This document shows, piece by piece, positions 17,265 to 29,732 of a DNA stretch of 64,000 nucleotides (positions are counted from its first letter, which is position 1; each line of letters starts with the position of its first letter). Source of the stretch: Rhodoferax sp. OV413 (GTDB lineage: Bacteria > Pseudomonadota > Gammaproteobacteria > Burkholderiales > Burkholderiaceae_C). The notes under the pieces are model-generated. The model worked only from the letters and a program-made list of their open reading frames with translations. It had not been told where the DNA came from and did not search any database. Where the stretch lies: assembly GCF_900104385.1 (NCBI RefSeq), contig NZ_FNJA01000003.1, positions 552,918-616,917 on the forward strand, written 5' to 3'. Position numbers and translations under genes: made by a program.

Positions 17265-18116
17265 CTAGCGGGGCACGCCGGTCACGGTGTTCGGCAATGG
17301 ATCGCGCACGGCACGCCGAAATATCGACGGCGACACGCCGGTGTGCTCCTTGAAGAAGCGCGAAAAATTGCCCGGGGCCGAGAAGCCCAGGTCCAACGCC
17401 ACGTCGGTCAGCGGCAGGCCTTCGCTGACGCGGCGCATCGCTTCCTCGACCCGCACGGCACTCCAGAACACCTGCGGCGTGGCGTTGAGCTGGTCGCGGA
17501 ACAGCGCAAAGAAATGCGCGCGCGACAAACCGACCTGGGCGGCGATGTCGTCCACCGTGGTCTTCTCGGCCACGTGCTCGCGCATATGGGCGATGGCCTT
17601 GCGCAGCCGGTGGTCCAGCGTGGGGCCGAAGGCGGCGGGCGGCGGCACCTCGACCTGCTCGGTCGAGGCCTGGATGGCGGCTTCCAGCAGCCGCCCCACT
17701 TCTTCGTCCACCGCGTCGCGCGGCGTGTCCAGCGCCAGTATCAAGTCCAGCACCCGCCAGCAGGCTTGGCGCAGCGCCGGGTGGATGGGGATGCGCGGCG
17801 ATGGAAAGCGGAAGTTGCGCCCCAGCGCCTGGCTGCGTGCATCCAGCCAGGGCTTGGACAGCATGAAGGCTAGGAAAAGGCAGGGGCCGCTATCGTCCAG
17901 CAGCACCATGTCGTGCGACTCAAAGGCGTTCGCCCCCAGGGCGACGTTCTCGCTGTAGTCCACCACCGTCGCACCCACCAGGGCACGGGCGCGGGCCCCA
18001 CCGAGCCAGAAGGCGATCTGCGTTTCGGAGTGCGCGTGCGCCACCAGATTGGCGCGCAGCTCCAGCACGATGGCCGTGCCAAATGCGCCTGTGTGGAGTG
18101 CGTACGCCTCGGCCAT
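17265..18116 (-). CDS. AraC-family transcriptional regulator
   Basis: The 283-residue protein has a cupin-like N-terminal sensing domain and a C-terminal double helix-turn-helix: TVDDIAAQVGLSRAHFFALF, then VALDLGFSAPGNFSRFFKEHTGVSPSIFR, the AraC signature. The start at 18116 has AGGA eight bases upstream; longer in-frame starts at 18149 (ATG) and 18164 (TTG) lack a better site. It is divergent from the FAH-family/hydrolase/amidohydrolase operon (18314-21334), about 200 bp apart, and is the obvious candidate regulator of that operon. Inducer unknown. Confidence 0.88.
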   Translation of the reverse strand: MAEAYALHTGAFGTAIVLELRANLVAHAHSETQIAFWLGGARARALVGATVVDYSENVALGANAFESHDMVLLDDSGPCLFLAFMLSKPWLDARSQALGRNFRFPSPRIPIHPALRQACWRVLDLILALDTPRDAVDEEVGRLLEAAIQASTEQVEVPPPAAFGPTLDHRLRKAIAHMREHVAEKTTVDDIAAQVGLSRAHFFALFRDQLNATPQVFWSAVRVEEAMRRVSEGLPLTDVALDLGFSAPGNFSRFFKEHTGVSPSIFRRAVRDPLPNTVTGVPR

Positions 18117-18313
18117 CGTGAAAGTCCTGGTGGTGGGGAATGGCCGCATTGTGTGCCCGCCCAAACCCGCCCGAGCCCCCGGCTAGGGAATGTACTTAGC
18201 ACGCCATCAGACGATTTGATACGCCGCCGGACGGGCGGATAAGCCGGTTTTCGGCGCTCTACCTACAGTTGCGCTGCACCCTGCTTCAACCCTTTTTGCA
18301 CTGGAAAGCCACC

Positions 18314-19183
18314 ATGAAAATCGCCACCTACCTCGTCGCAGGCCAACGCTATGTAGGCCTCGTCGCTGCCGATGAAAGCAGCGTCACCGCTCTGGACCTG
18401 ACACCGGCGGAAGCCTTGAAAGGCGCTCTGTCCGTCATCGAAACCCTGGCCGCAGGCGGCAAGATGCCCGCCACCACTGGCACGCCGATCGCCCTGGCCG
18501 ACGTGGCGCTGGACGCACCCATTCCCCTGCCCCGGCGCAACCTCTGGTGCGTGGGCCGCAACTACCACGCGCACGCCAAGGAACTGGCCGCGTCGGTGTT
18601 CAAGGACAACAGCGCCAACACCGAAGAGTGGCCCATCGTCTTCACCAAGGTGCCCGAATGCGTGGTTGGCCCGCACGACGCAGTGCGCGTGCCGGTGGAA
18701 GTGACGACCGCCGTGGACTACGAAGCCGAGCTAGCCGTGGTGATCGGCAAGGGCGGCAAGAACATTTCCCGCGCTGCGGCCATGGAACATGTGTTTGGCT
18801 ACACCATCGTCAACGACGTGTCGGCCCGCGACGTGCAGGTGCGCCACCAGCAGTGGGACATGGGCAAGTCCTTCGACACCTTCTGCCCGATGGGCCCGTG
18901 GATCGTCACCGCCGACGTGCTGGACGGCCGCGAGACCCGTGTGCGCTGCTGGGTCAACGGCGAGCTGCGCCAGGACGGCCCCACGCAGAACATGATTTTT
19001 GACATCCCCACGCTGATCGAAACCATCTCGCGCGGCATCACCCTGTACCCCGGCGACGTGATCGCCACCGGCACCCCGGCGGGCGTGGGCATGGGCATGC
19101 AGCCCCCGCGCTACCTGGCGGCAGGCGATGTGGTGCGCATCGAAGTCGACGGCATCGGTGCCATCGAAAACCGTTTCGTCTGA
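18314..19183 (+). CDS. Fumarylacetoacetate hydrolase-family protein
   Basis: The 289-residue protein has the FAH C-terminal fold, with LWCVGRNYHAHAKE, the metal ligands in VDYEAELAVVIG (E-x-E) and NDVSARD (D), and PGDVIATGTPAGVG near the end. Members hydrolyse C-C bonds of diketo acids, decarboxylate oxaloacetate, or hydrate or isomerise dienoates. The ATG at 18314 follows GGAAAG and begins the conserved N-terminal domain. It is first in an operon with an alpha/beta hydrolase and an amidohydrolase and is divergent from an AraC regulator. A catabolic step is likely; the exact substrate is unclear. Confidence 0.86.
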   Translation: MKIATYLVAGQRYVGLVAADESSVTALDLTPAEALKGALSVIETLAAGGKMPATTGTPIALADVALDAPIPLPRRNLWCVGRNYHAHAKELAASVFKDNSANTEEWPIVFTKVPECVVGPHDAVRVPVEVTTAVDYEAELAVVIGKGGKNISRAAAMEHVFGYTIVNDVSARDVQVRHQQWDMGKSFDTFCPMGPWIVTADVLDGRETRVRCWVNGELRQDGPTQNMIFDIPTLIETISRGITLYPGDVIATGTPAGVGMGMQPPRYLAAGDVVRIEVDGIGAIENRFV

Positions 19184-19190
19184 GGTCAGC

Positions 19191-19970
19191 ATGGCAAGCC
19201 AACTGATCCACGGCCTGGCCGTTGAAATCGAAGGCAGCGGCCCACCGCTGCTGTGCATCCACGGCCTGGGCGGCTCGTCGAATGTGTGGACCCCGCTGCT
19301 GGGCGCGCTGACGGGCTTTCGGGTCATCCGGCCCGACCTGCCGGGCAGCGCCCGCTCGGCCCTGCCGCCGGGCGCGCTGTCCATCCAGGGCTATGTAGAT
19401 GCGCTCATAGCCCTGCTGGACGCGCTGGATATTCCGGCCGCGCATGTCGCCGCGCATTCGCTGGGCACGGTGGTCGCGCAGCACCTGGCGGTGCAGCACC
19501 CGGGCCGCGTGCTGTCGCTGGCGCTGTTTGGCCCGCTGGTAGCTCCGCCCGAAGCCGGCCGCCCCGGTATCCACGCCCGCGCCCAGTTAGCCCGCAGCGG
19601 CCTGACCGGCATGCAGGAGATTGCCGATGCCATCGCCAAGGGCGCCACCGGTGCAGAGACCAAGGCGCAGCAGCCCGCGGTGCTGGCCCTGGTGCGCGAG
19701 ATCGTGATGCGCCAATCGGCCGAAGGCTACGCCCAGAGCTGCGAAGCCCTGGCCCGGGCTGAGTCTGCCGCCATCGAGCAGATCCGCGTGCCCACCTTGC
19801 TGGTCACCGGCGACCAGGACGGCGTGGCCCCGGCGGCGAATGTGGCGCTGATGGCCACGCGCATTCCCGGCAGCCAGACGCTGCTATTCGAGGCCTGCGG
19901 CCACTGGACCCCGTTCGAGCAAGCAGCCCGCTGCATGCAGGCGCTGCAAACCTTTTACGCCACCCTTTGA
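19191..19970 (+). CDS. Alpha/beta hydrolase
   Basis: The 259-residue alpha/beta-fold hydrolase has the oxyanion region LLCIHGLGGSSNVW, the nucleophile elbow AAHSLGTVVAQHL (serine near residue 86), an aspartate in LLVTGDQDGVAP and the final histidine in ACGHWTPFEQ, completing a Ser-Asp-His triad. The layout resembles 3-oxoadipate enol-lactonase-type enzymes, but that specificity is not proven. It starts 7 bp after the FAH-family gene, with GAGG upstream, and is co-transcribed with the downstream amidohydrolase. Confidence 0.85.
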   Translation: MASQLIHGLAVEIEGSGPPLLCIHGLGGSSNVWTPLLGALTGFRVIRPDLPGSARSALPPGALSIQGYVDALIALLDALDIPAAHVAAHSLGTVVAQHLAVQHPGRVLSLALFGPLVAPPEAGRPGIHARAQLARSGLTGMQEIADAIAKGATGAETKAQQPAVLALVREIVMRQSAEGYAQSCEALARAESAAIEQIRVPTLLVTGDQDGVAPAANVALMATRIPGSQTLLFEACGHWTPFEQAARCMQALQTFYATL

Positions 19971-19993
19971 TTCAGACACAACAGGAGACAACC

Positions 19994-21334
19994 ATGACCC
20001 GTACCGCATTCACCAATGTCCGCATCTTCGACGGCAGCGGCGCCGACACCTACCTGGGCGACGTGCTCGTGGAGGGCAAACGCATTGTGCAGGTGACTCG
20101 CCTGCCCGAGCGCATCAGCACCGACGACGCCCGCGTCATCGAGGGCCGAGGCCGCTTTCTGATGCCCGGCATGACCGAGGCGCACACGCATTTCTCGTGG
20201 AACGACCAGCCCTCGCTGGCGGCCATCCAGTTCATGCCGCCCGAAGAGCACATGCTGTGGTGCGTGCGGGTGGCCAAGCGCTACCTGGACATGGGCTGGA
20301 CCTCGGCCATCGGCGCGGCGGCGGCCAAGCCACGGCTCGACGTGGTGCTGCGCAATGCCATCGACGCGGGCGAGTTCCCCGGCCCACGCTATCTGGCCGG
20401 CAGCCAGGAGATCACCACCATCGGCGCGCTGGGTGACAACACGCTGCCGCACATGCCGTTTCCGGAGCTGAGCTTTGGCAGCGTCTGCAGCGGACCGGAA
20501 GAAATCCGCCGCTCGGCGCGCACCTTCATCAAGTACGGCGTAGACCATCTGAAGATCAATCTGTCGGGCGAATACATCGCTGGACTGCCGGCCGAGATGT
20601 CGCCTTTTGCCGAAGAAGAAATCGCCATGCTCGCGCAAGAGGCCAAACGCTACGGCAAGCGCATGGCCGCGCATGCACGCTCTAGCGAATCGGTGAAGCA
20701 GTGCGTGCGCCACGGCATCGAGATGGTCTACCACGCCAGCTTTGCCGACGAGGAAGCACTGGACATGCTGGAAGCCGCCAAGGACAAGCACTTTGTTGCC
20801 CCCGGCATTGGCTGGCTGATCCGTACCACCTACAACGCTGCCGAGTTCGGCATCACCGAGGCCGTGGCCACGCAAATGGGCTACAAGCGCGAGCTGGAGG
20901 TTGCCGCCGCCTCGTTGCGCGCCATGCACAAACGCGGCATCCGCATCCTGCCCGGCGGTGACTACGGCTTTGCCTGGATGCCGCACGGCACCAATGCCAA
21001 CGACCTGCAGTACTTCGTGGACTACATCGGCATGACCCCCGTCGAAGCCCTGCGCGCCGCCACCCAGCTCGGCGGGCAGATCATGCAGCGCCCGGATGAG
21101 CTGGGCCTGCTCAAAGCCGGCTACCTGGCGGACATCATGCTGGTCGACGGCAACCCGCTGGAGAACCTGGCGTTGCTGACCGACCCGGCCAAGATCCAGC
21201 TGGTGATGAAGGACGGCGTGGTCCACAAAGACTGCGCCACCCCGGTGCCCGACCATGCCGCCCTGCACCTGGGCGGCACCAGCTCGCCGCTGGTGGAAGA
21301 AGGGGTGAAGGAGGCGCTGGCGGAGATGCTGTAA
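19994..21334 (+). CDS. Metal-dependent amidohydrolase
   Basis: The 446-residue amidohydrolase-superfamily protein has the metal site H-x-H in MPGMTEAHTHFSW, a lysine-containing strand (GVDHLKINLSGEY), and a histidine-rich barrel ending in RILPGGDYGFAW. The C-terminal KAGYLADIMLVDGNPLENL is typical of imidazolonepropionase- or prolidase-like amidohydrolases that hydrolyse cyclic amides or peptides. AGGAG precedes the ATG at 19994. Being third in the operon after FAH-family and alpha/beta hydrolase genes, it probably opens or deacylates the pathway substrate. Specificity cannot be assigned. Confidence 0.86.
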   Translation: MTRTAFTNVRIFDGSGADTYLGDVLVEGKRIVQVTRLPERISTDDARVIEGRGRFLMPGMTEAHTHFSWNDQPSLAAIQFMPPEEHMLWCVRVAKRYLDMGWTSAIGAAAAKPRLDVVLRNAIDAGEFPGPRYLAGSQEITTIGALGDNTLPHMPFPELSFGSVCSGPEEIRRSARTFIKYGVDHLKINLSGEYIAGLPAEMSPFAEEEIAMLAQEAKRYGKRMAAHARSSESVKQCVRHGIEMVYHASFADEEALDMLEAAKDKHFVAPGIGWLIRTTYNAAEFGITEAVATQMGYKRELEVAAASLRAMHKRGIRILPGGDYGFAWMPHGTNANDLQYFVDYIGMTPVEALRAATQLGGQIMQRPDELGLLKAGYLADIMLVDGNPLENLALLTDPAKIQLVMKDGVVHKDCATPVPDHAALHLGGTSSPLVEEGVKEALAEML

Positions 21335-21341
21335 GCAGCCC

Positions 21342-22229
21342 CTAGCAAGGCGGCACCACCACGTTCGCCTGCAAAAACGCCATCACGTGCCGCACCGGGG
21401 GAGAGCGGTGTCGGCTGGCCGGGAGCACCAGGTAGAACACGCTGTGCTCCACGCCGTCCCAGTCGGGCAGGATGCGCTGCAACCGCCCCTCGGCCACCAG
21501 GCCGTGGGCGTAGTAGGCCGGGACATTCACAATGCCCAAGCCGTCCAGCGCCGCCTGGGTCATCGCCGCCCCGCTGTTGCTGGCGAAGCGCCCGGCGGGT
21601 TGCAGGCTGGCACGCTGCGCGCCCTGCACAAAGTCCCAGGGCCGCTGCACCAGCGGCAAACACCATTCGGCGGGCAGATCGGCCGGGGTGCGGATGGGCG
21701 GCAGGCTGCGCAGCAAGGCCGGGCTGGCCAGTACCCATAGCGGCACGGCCAGCAGCCGGGTGGCGACCAGAGAGCTGCTGCTCTCCAGCGGCCCCATGCG
21801 TACCGCCAGGTGAAAGCCCTCGGCCACCAGGTCCACATTGCGGGCCGATACGTCCAGCTCCAGCTGCACCAGCGGGTGCTCGGTGCAAAACCGTGTCAGC
21901 AGCGGCACCAGTTGCTCTTCGGCAAACTTGCCCGCCAGGCTGATGCGCAGGCGGCCCTCCACCACGTCCTGCGTGTCCAGCACGATGTCTTGCGCCCGCA
22001 TCAGCTCTTGCAGCAGCGGCTGGCTGGTGTCGAACAAACGCCGGCCGGGCTCGGTCAGTTGCATTTGCCGGGTGGTGCGCACGAACAGCTGCGCGGCCAG
22101 GCGGCCCTCCAGCTCGGCAATCTGGCGGCTGATGTGGGACACCGACACCCCCATCTGCCGCGCCGCCCCGGTGAAGGTGCCGCGCTCCACCACCGCCACA
22201 AATTCCAGCAGGCCGTTCAAGCTTCCCAT
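21342..22229 (-). CDS. LysR-family transcriptional regulator
   Basis: The 295-residue protein has an N-terminal winged helix (LEFVAVVERGTFTGAARQMGVSVSHISRQIAELEGRL) and a LysR substrate-binding domain. The pattern with VSHISRQI resembles regulators of efflux or reductase genes. The ATG at 22229 is chosen; a TTG ten codons earlier is an alternative. It is divergent from the MFS transporter gene across about 95 bp and probably controls the MFS-SDR-AKR set. It is convergent with the amidohydrolase gene, eight bases away. Confidence 0.88.
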   Translation of the reverse strand: MGSLNGLLEFVAVVERGTFTGAARQMGVSVSHISRQIAELEGRLAAQLFVRTTRQMQLTEPGRRLFDTSQPLLQELMRAQDIVLDTQDVVEGRLRISLAGKFAEEQLVPLLTRFCTEHPLVQLELDVSARNVDLVAEGFHLAVRMGPLESSSSLVATRLLAVPLWVLASPALLRSLPPIRTPADLPAEWCLPLVQRPWDFVQGAQRASLQPAGRFASNSGAAMTQAALDGLGIVNVPAYYAHGLVAEGRLQRILPDWDGVEHSVFYLVLPASRHRSPPVRHVMAFLQANVVVPPC

Positions 22230-22323
22230 ATTTGCAATCCTGCAAGAGTGTTTCTTCAATTCAACGGATTATCAACTTGCAAGCAAGAAAATACGATACG
22301 GGCTCTTATCCCTTGGAGCCTGT

Positions 22324-23530
22324 ATGTCCCCTGCCCTGCTCGCCTTGAGCGCTGGTACGTTTGCCCTCGGCTTTGCCGAGTTCGTCGCGGTCAGTCTGGT
22401 GCCCGCCATCGCCGCTGACACCGGCCTGGGCCTGGGCGAGGTGGGCCTGGTGGTGGGCGTATATGCCATCGGGGTCAGTATCGGCGCACCGGTGTTGAGC
22501 GCCTGGCTGGCTCCCGCGTCTCGGCGGCGGGTGCTGGCGGTCAGCATGCTGCTGTTTGCGGTGGGCAATGCGGTTACGGCCTTGAGCAGCTCCTTGCCCT
22601 TGCTGCTGGGCAGCCGCTTGCTGGCAGGGCTGATGCACGGCGTGGTGCTGGCGTTGGCCGCATCCACCGCCGCCAGCGCTGCCGGGCCGGCCCGCAGCGG
22701 CCAAGCGATTGCCACCGTGTTTGGCGGACTGACGCTAGCGCTGGTGCTGGGTGTGCCGCTAGGCACACTGGCCAGCGGCACCGTGCGCTGGCAGTTCATT
22801 TTTGGCGCCATCGCGCTGCTGTCTGCTGTCTGCGGTCAGCGCAGTCGCACTGCTGCGGTGGGCCCCGGCCAGTACCGCATTGCCTGCAGCGGCGGGTACG
22901 CCCCGGCCCAGCGTCTGGGCCACGGTGTCTGATCTGCCCACCTTGCGGCCGGTGGTGACCACGGCGCTGGCCTACGCGGGCTCGTTCACCGGCTTCACCT
23001 ACATCGCGGTGCTGCTGGCGCAGAGCACCCATTTGGGAGCCCAGGGCATCACCGGCATGTTTGCCCTGTATGGGGTCAGCGCGGCGATGGGCAACACCCT
23101 GGGAGGCCGATTTGTAGACCGCGTGGGCAGCCGCAGCGCCGCGCTGTGCGTGGTCGGCGGCCTGGTACTGGCACTGCTGGGTGCCGCCCTGGGGGCGGCA
23201 TCGGCCCCGGCCATGGCCGCGGTGATGCTGGTCTGGGGCCTGGCATCCTTTGGGGCGGTGCCGGTGCTGCAAAAAACCGTGCTGGTCGCCGCCCAACAGA
23301 ACCCGGCGGGCAGCCCCGAGCTGGCCTCGGGCATGAACATCGCCGCCTTCAACCTGGGCATTGCCGTGGGCTCGGTGGCAGGCGGCATCGCCAGCGCGCA
23401 CTCGCCCCAAATGCCCATGTGGGTGGGCTTGGTGCCTCTTTTTTTCGCGGCCATCGTGGCCACACGTCTAGCCCCTGCCGCCCGGTCTATCCATCCGGCA
23501 CGGGGCGCATTTAACCAAGCAGGAGTATGA
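22324..23530 (+). pseudogene. MFS transporter (arabinose-efflux-like), frameshifted by 7-bp duplication
   Basis: Two reading frames together encode a 12-helix major facilitator. The first, from ATG 22324, runs through helices 1-6 (MSPALLALSAGTFALGFAEF...VRWQFIFGAIALL) and hits a stop at 22932 after nonsense. The rest (SAVALLRWAPAS...NQAGV) continues in the +1 frame to 23530. At the junction CTGTCTG is repeated in tandem (22819-22825, 22826-22832). Removing one copy restores an uninterrupted FGAIALLSAVSAVALLRW. The gene therefore looks inactivated by slippage, or reversibly switched. The stop overlaps the next gene's start region. Confidence 0.9.
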
Positions 23531-23532
23531 AC

Positions 23533-24249
23533 ATGGACATCACCCAGAAACACATTGCCATCGCCGGTGGCAGCTCGGGCATCGGCTTCGCCATTGCCGC
23601 CTTGGCGCTGGAGCGGGGCGCACGCGTCACCATTCTGGGCCGCTCGGAGGCCAAGCTCGCCGATGCCCGCCAGCGCCTGGGCGGCGGTGTAGCCACCATC
23701 CCCATGGACCTGGGCGATGCGGCCTCCGCAGCCGCTGGCTTCCAGGCGTTGGGCGCGTTTGATTACTTTGTGTCTACCGCTGCCGACCTGACCTACAGCC
23801 CCTTGGCCAGCATGCCGCGCGATGCGATTGAACGCATGCTGGCGGGCAAATTCTGGGGACCGGTGCACCTGGTGCAGTTTGGCCTACCGCAGCTCCAGCC
23901 CGGCGGCTCCATCCTGTTGTTTTCTGGCTTGGCGGCTGACCGCCCTGCGCCTGGCACGGCCATGGTGTCGGCGCTGAATGCAGGGGTGGAAGGCCTGGTG
24001 CGGGCGTTGGCGGTAGAGCTGGCCCCGGTGCGCGTCAACGCCATATCGCCCGGCGTGGTGGATACCGAAGGCTGGGCCTTCATGGACGAAGCCAGCCGCA
24101 GCGCCTTCTTTGCCAGCCTGGCCAGCAGCCTGCCCGCGCGCCGCATTGGCAGCCCGGCAGACCTGGCCGATGCCGCCCTGTTTGCGTTGACCAACCCCTA
24201 CCTGACGGGCGAGGTATTGCACGTCAACGGAGGTGGCAGTCTGGGCTAA
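23533..24249 (+). CDS. SDR-fold protein lacking the YxxxK catalytic pair
   Basis: The 238-residue Rossmann protein has a clear nucleotide loop IAIAGGSSGIGFAIAALA and the C-terminal NAISPGVVDTEGW and GEVLHVNGGG blocks of short-chain dehydrogenases. Where the catalytic YxxxK should follow the serine of LLFSGLAADRP, the sequence reads GTAMVSALNAG: tyrosine is replaced by methionine and lysine by leucine. Such atypical SDRs exist, and activity is uncertain. ATG 23533 is preferred over ATG 23527 because AGGAG (23521-23525) is seven bases from it. It is coupled to the broken MFS gene. Confidence 0.82.
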   Translation: MDITQKHIAIAGGSSGIGFAIAALALERGARVTILGRSEAKLADARQRLGGGVATIPMDLGDAASAAAGFQALGAFDYFVSTAADLTYSPLASMPRDAIERMLAGKFWGPVHLVQFGLPQLQPGGSILLFSGLAADRPAPGTAMVSALNAGVEGLVRALAVELAPVRVNAISPGVVDTEGWAFMDEASRSAFFASLASSLPARRIGSPADLADAALFALTNPYLTGEVLHVNGGGSLG

Positions 24250-24290
24250 CGGGAGGGTTGCAGGCCCTGCAGGATTACGATGGAAGCCCT

Positions 24291-27190
<2,900 letters not shown>

Positions 27191-27194
27191 TCGC

Positions 27195-27223
27195 AGTGTA
27201 CGCGATCAGCGGCCAGGGTTGAA
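27195..27223 (-). promoter_or_regulatory. Candidate thiC promoter
   Basis: Minus strand TTCAAC (27223-27218), a 17-bp spacer and TACACT (27200-27195). The -10 matches four of six consensus bases and the -35 three of six. The start would fall at about 27188, at the 5' edge of the TPP aptamer. It overlaps the 3' end of aceK. Confidence 0.4.
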
Positions 27224-28996
27224 GCGTTTGTCCTGCTCGTACGGAAACACGTCGTGCACGTAGCCGGCCTGGATACGCTCCTTGTGCGCCTGCCAGAAGC
27301 TGGGCTCCAGCAGCTCGGCGTGGTGGCGCATGAAGGCCTCGCGCACCAGCGGATTGCCCAGCAGGAACGGGCCGAAGGTCTCGGGGAACACGTCCTTGGG
27401 GCCAACCTTGTACCAAATCTCGCCGCTCATCTCTTCCTCTTCATTGCGCGGCTGCGGCAGCTTACGGAAGTTGCAGTCGGTCAGGTATTCAATCTCGTCG
27501 TAGTCGTAGAACACCACCTTGCCGTGGCGCGTCACGCCGAAGTTCTTCCATAGCATGTCACCGGGGAAGATGTTGGCGGCCACCAGGTCCTTGATGGCGT
27601 TGCCGTATTCCAGCACCACGCGCTCGATCTGGGCACGCGCGCGGCGGTCGTCCGGGCCGGCGTCAAAGGCTTCCTGCAGATAGATGTTGAGCGGGATCAT
27701 GCGGCGCTCGATGTAGACATGCCGGATCACCACCTCCTGCTGGCCGTCACCATCGCGGTCGCTGATCTCCAGCTGGCTGGGGGCGAACTTTTCGATCTCG
27801 GCGATCACCGCGTCGTCGAAGCGCGCGCGCGGAAACGCCACGCCGCTGTACTCCAGGGTGTCGGCCATGCGGCCCACGCGGTCGTGCTGTTTCACCAACT
27901 GGTACTTGGCCTTGATCTGCTCGCGGCTGGTGTCTTTCTGCGGCGGGTAATAGTCCTTGATGAGCTTGAACACGTAGGGGAATGATGGCATGTCGAACAC
28001 CAGCATCACCATGCCCTTGATGCCGGGCGCGATGCGGAACTTGTCGCTGGAATGGCGCTGGTGCTGCAGCAGGTCGCGGTAGAACAAGGTCTTGCCCTGC
28101 TTGGCCAGGCCCAGCGCGTTGTAGATTTCGTTGCGTGGCTTTCGCGGCATCATGCTGCGCAGGAACTGCACGTAGGCGCTGGGGATCTCCATGTCGACCA
28201 TGAAGTAGGCGCGCGCAAAACTGAACAGCAGCAGCATGTCGTCCTCGCCAAACAGCGCGGCGTCGATCACCAGCTTGCCGTCGGCGTTGTGCAGGATGGG
28301 CAGCGCAAACGGGTGCTCCTGGAAGCCGTTGATCAGCTTGCCGCAGACGTAGGCGCCCTTGTTGCGGAAGAACAGGCCGCTCAGCACCTGGATCTGGAAA
28401 TTGGCCCGCAGCGTGACCTCGCCCAGCTGCTGCTGCAGCGCCGCCTGCACGCAGGCGATATCGCGCGGCAGGTCGGCAAAGGCGCACTGCAGGTCGAAGT
28501 CCTGCAGCAGCAGCTGCAGCACCTCACCCAGCGTGGCGCGGGTGGGGTAGTAGGCGCGGTAGGTGGGGCGCTGCTCGGCGTTTTCGATGTACTCGGTGCT
28601 GACCGCCGGGCGCACGAAGATGAAGTCGTTCTGGAAATAGCTGCGGTGCAGCATCTTGGTGGTGACCGAGTTGAAGAAGGTCTCGGCCAGCTCGGGCTGG
28701 CGGTGGTCGACCAGCAGGCCGATGTAGTGCAGCTTGACCTGTTGCCACACGTCCATGCCCTGCTCGCCGGCCTTGAACTCGCGCTCCAGCCGGGTCGAGC
28801 ATTCGCGCACCCGCAAGTCGTAGAACTCGATGCGCTCACGCTGGGCCCGCTGCTGGCCGTGCCAGTCTGCCGTTTCAAACCGGTGCTTGGCCCGCGCCGA
28901 TTCGCTGCGGAACAGGCGGTAGTGCCGGTTGAAACCATCCATCATCGCCTTGGCAATCTCGTAGGCGAGCGGCGAGTCCAGGCGCTGGGGAAACAT
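27206..28996 (-). CDS. aceK: Isocitrate dehydrogenase kinase/phosphatase
   Basis: The 596-residue bifunctional enzyme phosphorylates and dephosphorylates isocitrate dehydrogenase, steering carbon between the TCA cycle and the glyoxylate bypass. Family features include [22 protein letters not shown], which holds the ATP site, [19 protein letters not shown], and the C-terminal [19 protein letters not shown] with catalytic acidic residues. It stands alone, unlike the enterobacterial aceBAK operon, and follows the carbonic anhydrase gene on the same strand. A family-A repeat ends four bases before its ATG, so the repeat forms its leader. Confidence 0.96.
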   Translation of the reverse strand: MFPQRLDSPLAYEIAKAMMDGFNRHYRLFRSESARAKHRFETADWHGQQRAQRERIEFYDLRVRECSTRLEREFKAGEQGMDVWQQVKLHYIGLLVDHRQPELAETFFNSVTTKMLHRSYFQNDFIFVRPAVSTEYIENAEQRPTYRAYYPTRATLGEVLQLLLQDFDLQCAFADLPRDIACVQAALQQQLGEVTLRANFQIQVLSGLFFRNKGAYVCGKLINGFQEHPFALPILHNADGKLVIDAALFGEDDMLLLFSFARAYFMVDMEIPSAYVQFLRSMMPRKPRNEIYNALGLAKQGKTLFYRDLLQHQRHSSDKFRIAPGIKGMVMLVFDMPSFPYVFKLIKDYYPPQKDTSREQIKAKYQLVKQHDRVGRMADTLEYSGVAFPRARFDDAVIAEIEKFAPSQLEISDRDGDGQQEVVIRHVYIERRMIPLNIYLQEAFDAGPDDRRARAQIERVVLEYGNAIKDLVAANIFPGDMLWKNFGVTRHGKVVFYDYDEIEYLTDCNFRKLPQPRNEEEEMSGEIWYKVGPKDVFPETFGPFLLGNPLVREAFMRHHAELLEPSFWQAHKERIQAGYVHDVFPYEQDKRFNPGR

Positions 28997-28997
28997 G

Positions 28998-29040
28998 GTT
29001 TGCTATATTTTCAATAGCTACTCACGCAGGTATTAATTGC
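28998..29040 (-). repeat. Family-A hairpin repeat, copy A4
   Basis: Minus-strand GCGCAATTAATACCTGCGTGAGTAGCTATTGAAAATATAGC matches family A and lies between the carbonic anhydrase stop (29033) and the aceK start (28996), overlapping the former. It forms the whole aceK leader. Confidence 0.75.
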
Positions 29041-29692
29041 GCTCGGCCTTTGAAACACCTTCAATCGCCGCCTTGTACGCGGCTTCCAGGGAGTCGACGC
29101 CGTCGACGCTGATGTGCAGGTTCTGCAGCAGGCCGTCGTGGATGCCGTAGACCCAGCCGTGCACGCTGACCTTCTGGCCGCGTGCCCAGGCATCGACCAT
29201 GACGGTGCTCTGGCAAACGTTCACCACCTGTTCGATGGCGTTCAACTCCACCAACGCATCGTGGCGGCGGCCTTCGGGGATGGCGTCGATCAGGTGCCAA
29301 TGGCGGTCGCGCACATCCTGGATGTGGCGCAGCCAGTTGTCGGCCAGGCCGACGCGCTGGCCGGCCAGCGCCGCCGCCACGCCCGAGCAGCCGTAGTGGC
29401 CGACCACGGTGATGTGCTCGACCTTGATCACGTCCACCGCGAACTGCACGGTGGACAGCGCGTTCAGATCGGAATGCACCACCACATTGGCCACGTTGCG
29501 GTGCACGAACACCTCGCCTGGGTCCAGGCCCATGATTTCGTTGGCCGGCACCCGGCTGTCCGAGCAGCCTATCCACATGTACTTGGGCTTTTGCTGGCGC
29601 GTGAGTTCGGTGAAGAAGCCGGGCCGCTGGCGCTCCATCTGGGCAGCCCAGGCACGGTTGTTAGCAAAAATATCAGGAATAGTGTGTGTCAT
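29033..29692 (-). CDS. can: Beta-class carbonic anhydrase
   Basis: The 219-residue cytoplasmic zinc enzyme interconverts CO2 and bicarbonate. Zinc ligands are visible as cysteine in IGCSDSRVPANEI (followed by the Asp-Arg dyad) and H-x2-C in VVGHYGCSGVAAAL. Length and the PKYMWIGCSDSRVP block match E. coli Can. It precedes aceK on the same strand with a repeat between them, so co-transcription is possible. Its upstream region contains a strong hairpin. Confidence 0.96.
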   Translation of the reverse strand: MTHTIPDIFANNRAWAAQMERQRPGFFTELTRQQKPKYMWIGCSDSRVPANEIMGLDPGEVFVHRNVANVVVHSDLNALSTVQFAVDVIKVEHITVVGHYGCSGVAAALAGQRVGLADNWLRHIQDVRDRHWHLIDAIPEGRRHDALVELNAIEQVVNVCQSTVMVDAWARGQKVSVHGWVYGIHDGLLQNLHISVDGVDSLEAAYKAAIEGVSKAERN

Positions 29693-29732
29693 GGTGCGTA
29701 TTTTGCCGCCAGTTGGTTACCAGGCAGCACCA

